Assembly (NCBI GenBank): GCA_947626825.1
Contig: CANQTM010000013.1
Span: 1-41,355, forward strand
Direction: 5' to 3'
Source: an uncultured Bacilli bacterium
GTDB lineage: Bacteria; Bacillota_I; Bacilli_A; RFN20; CAG-631
DNA: 41,355 bases
Shown piece by piece: positions 40,374-41,355 of this stretch (positions within the stretch are counted from its first letter, which is position 1; each line of letters begins with the position of its first letter). The notes under the pieces were generated by a model. The model ran no database searches. It was not told the DNA's origin and saw only the letters and a program-made list of their open reading frames with translations. The position numbers and the translations under genes were made by a program.

Positions 40374-41355
40374 TTAAACTATTTTTTTCTTTTTGATTAA
40401 GAAAATAACTAAAGTAATAATACCACCTAGTCCTACAGCACCTACTACACTACCACCAACTATTAAACCAACATTGGATTCTTTTTTAGGTAGTTTTTCT
40501 ATAGTTTCAGTTTCTAAAATAGTTCCACAGTCAAGACATTCTTTATGTTTACTTCCTTCACTTTCTTTTGTAGGTTCAACATCAATAATCCAATCACTAA
40601 TAGTATGATTTTTTAAAGATATTGGTTCAGTCTTAATTGTTTTATGACATCTTTCACATTCTGTGTGTCTACTACCTTCTTCTTTACATGTTGATTCTTT
40701 ATCAATAATCCAATCACTTTCTTTATGACCTAATGCTTTAATGATTGTATCTAATTCATTAATAACTACCTTATTTTCATTAAAGAATTTATTACAATCA
40801 TCACATGTGAAATATTTAATATTTCCATTTTCTTCACATGTTGCATCTTTAGATTGATGTTCAACAAAGTTATGTCCTTTAGCATCTTTTGTTTGAACTA
40901 TTTTAGTTGCAGTAAAATCTTTGCCATTTTGATATTCATTCCATTTTACTTTTGCAATAAATGTTGTTATTTCAACTTGTTCACAACTTTGTTCTTGTGT
41001 TATTTGGCTTGTAACAATTGCATCTTCTTCATGAGTATGGCTACTATTATGTTCACAAACAAAGTGAACTTTAGCAGTTGTACCATCATCACTCCATTCA
41101 AATCCTTTTTCATAATCATCACTTAATTTCCATGAATGAACTAAAGCATCTTTTGTTTGAATTACTTTTGTTGATGTATATTCTTGACCATTTAGATTAT
41201 ATTTAGCTGTATATGTAGTAATTTCAACTTGTTCACAATCTTGTTCTTGTGTTATTTGGCTTGTTATAATTGCTTTTTCTTCATGAATGTGGCTGCTATC
41301 ATGTTCACAAACAAAGTGAACTTTAGCAGTTGTGCCATCATCACTCCATTCAAAT
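40374..41355 (-). CDS. Repeat-containing surface protein, C-terminal part (start beyond window)
   Basis: Open on the - strand from the right edge to TAA at 40376-40374, giving about 326 residues without a start. An 84-residue unit appears twice (EWSDDGTTAKVHFVCEH, then SSHxHEE, TSQITQEQxCEQVEITT, QTKDA), at DNA period 252 bp. Three shorter units follow, each with Cys-rich pattern CxxC (TCDDCNKFF, ECERCHKTI, ECLDCGTIL) and WIID spacers. It ends with LPKKES, a Gly-rich TM segment (VGAVGLGGIITLVIFLI) and KKKKIV, a membrane anchor without an LPxTG motif. This module mix is common in gut Bacillota surface proteins and suggests adhesion. Confidence 0.8.
   Translation of the reverse strand, partial: FEWSDDGTTAKVHFVCEHDSSHIHEEKAIITSQITQEQDCEQVEITTYTAKYNLNGQEYTSTKVIQTKDALVHSWKLSDDYEKGFEWSDDGTTAKVHFVCEHNSSHTHEEDAIVTSQITQEQSCEQVEITTFIAKVKWNEYQNGKDFTATKIVQTKDAKGHNFVEHQSKDATCEENGNIKYFTCDDCNKFFNENKVVINELDTIIKALGHKESDWIIDKESTCKEEGSRHTECERCHKTIKTEPISLKNHTISDWIIDVEPTKESEGSKHKECLDCGTILETETIEKLPKKESNVGLIVGGSVVGAVGLGGIITLVIFLIKKKKIV

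Noticed and set aside
1-41355. Mycoplasma genetic code (TGA = Trp)
   Set aside because: Trp is written TGG throughout and TGA is used as a stop, for example 16578-16580 in an ATGA overlap and 29540-29542.
40964-41355. CRISPR-like or mobile direct repeats at the right edge
   Set aside because: The 252-bp repeats stay in frame and encode protein modules; there are no spacers or inverted ends.

Overview
The window is a low-GC, Gram-positive-type chromosome segment. Nearly all stops are TAA or TAG, but a few genes end in TGA (the second binding protein at 16578-16580, coupled to the next start as ATGA), and Trp is written TGG. The standard bacterial code therefore applies, not the Mycoplasma code. 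The alaS T-box, recD2 beside mnmA, a SpoIIIAH-like protein and several lipoproteins point to Bacillota/Mycoplasmatota, perhaps an uncultured gut relative of the Mollicutes or Erysipelotrichia. That placement is an inference from gene content only.

Layout. 1-68 is the 3' end of a 5S rRNA. 137-7878 holds mnmA, recD2, a small membrane peptide, T-box-controlled alaS, ruvX and a GNAT acetyltransferase. 8041-10132 holds an anchored surface protein and an orphan Phd/YefM-type antitoxin with a 20-bp palindrome at its promoter. 10277-20526 is one large operon: a MalK-type ATPase, two CUT1-type permeases, two paralogous binding lipoproteins, a lipoprotein thermonuclease with an intact active site, and an 861-residue OB-fold/adhesive lipoprotein. 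20644-26684 holds two RDD membrane proteins, a two-TM protein, two DHH-DHHA1 (NrnA-like) phosphoesterases and a lipoprotein 5'-nucleotidase. 26790-31825 holds rpmG, an MBL hydrolase, a membrane protein, efp, a SpoIIIAH-like protein, a RhuM fragment and tex.

Up to 31825 every gene is on the + strand. After an 880-bp gene-free AT-rich gap almost every gene is on the - strand: an RsmF-type rRNA methyltransferase, a NitT/TauT-type permease and binding protein, deoB, a Xer recombinase, dinB, a dCMP deaminase and a repeat surface protein cut by the window edge. The one exception is a divergent Crp/Fnr regulator. Inside the gap, at 32669-32696, is a 28-bp sequence matching the Bacillus subtilis dif site (from memory) at 23 of 28 positions. 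Convergent gene direction, apparent strand-composition switch and dif together suggest that the gap is the replication terminus.

Two themes link the genes. First, nucleic-acid scavenging: surface nuclease plus ABC importer, surface 5'-nucleotidase, NrnA-like enzymes, phosphopentomutase and dCMP deaminase. The nuclease/ABC/DHH grouping recalls the MG185-MG190 region of Mycoplasma genitalium. Second, chromosome end-processing: dif, a Xer recombinase 5 kb away, and DinB.
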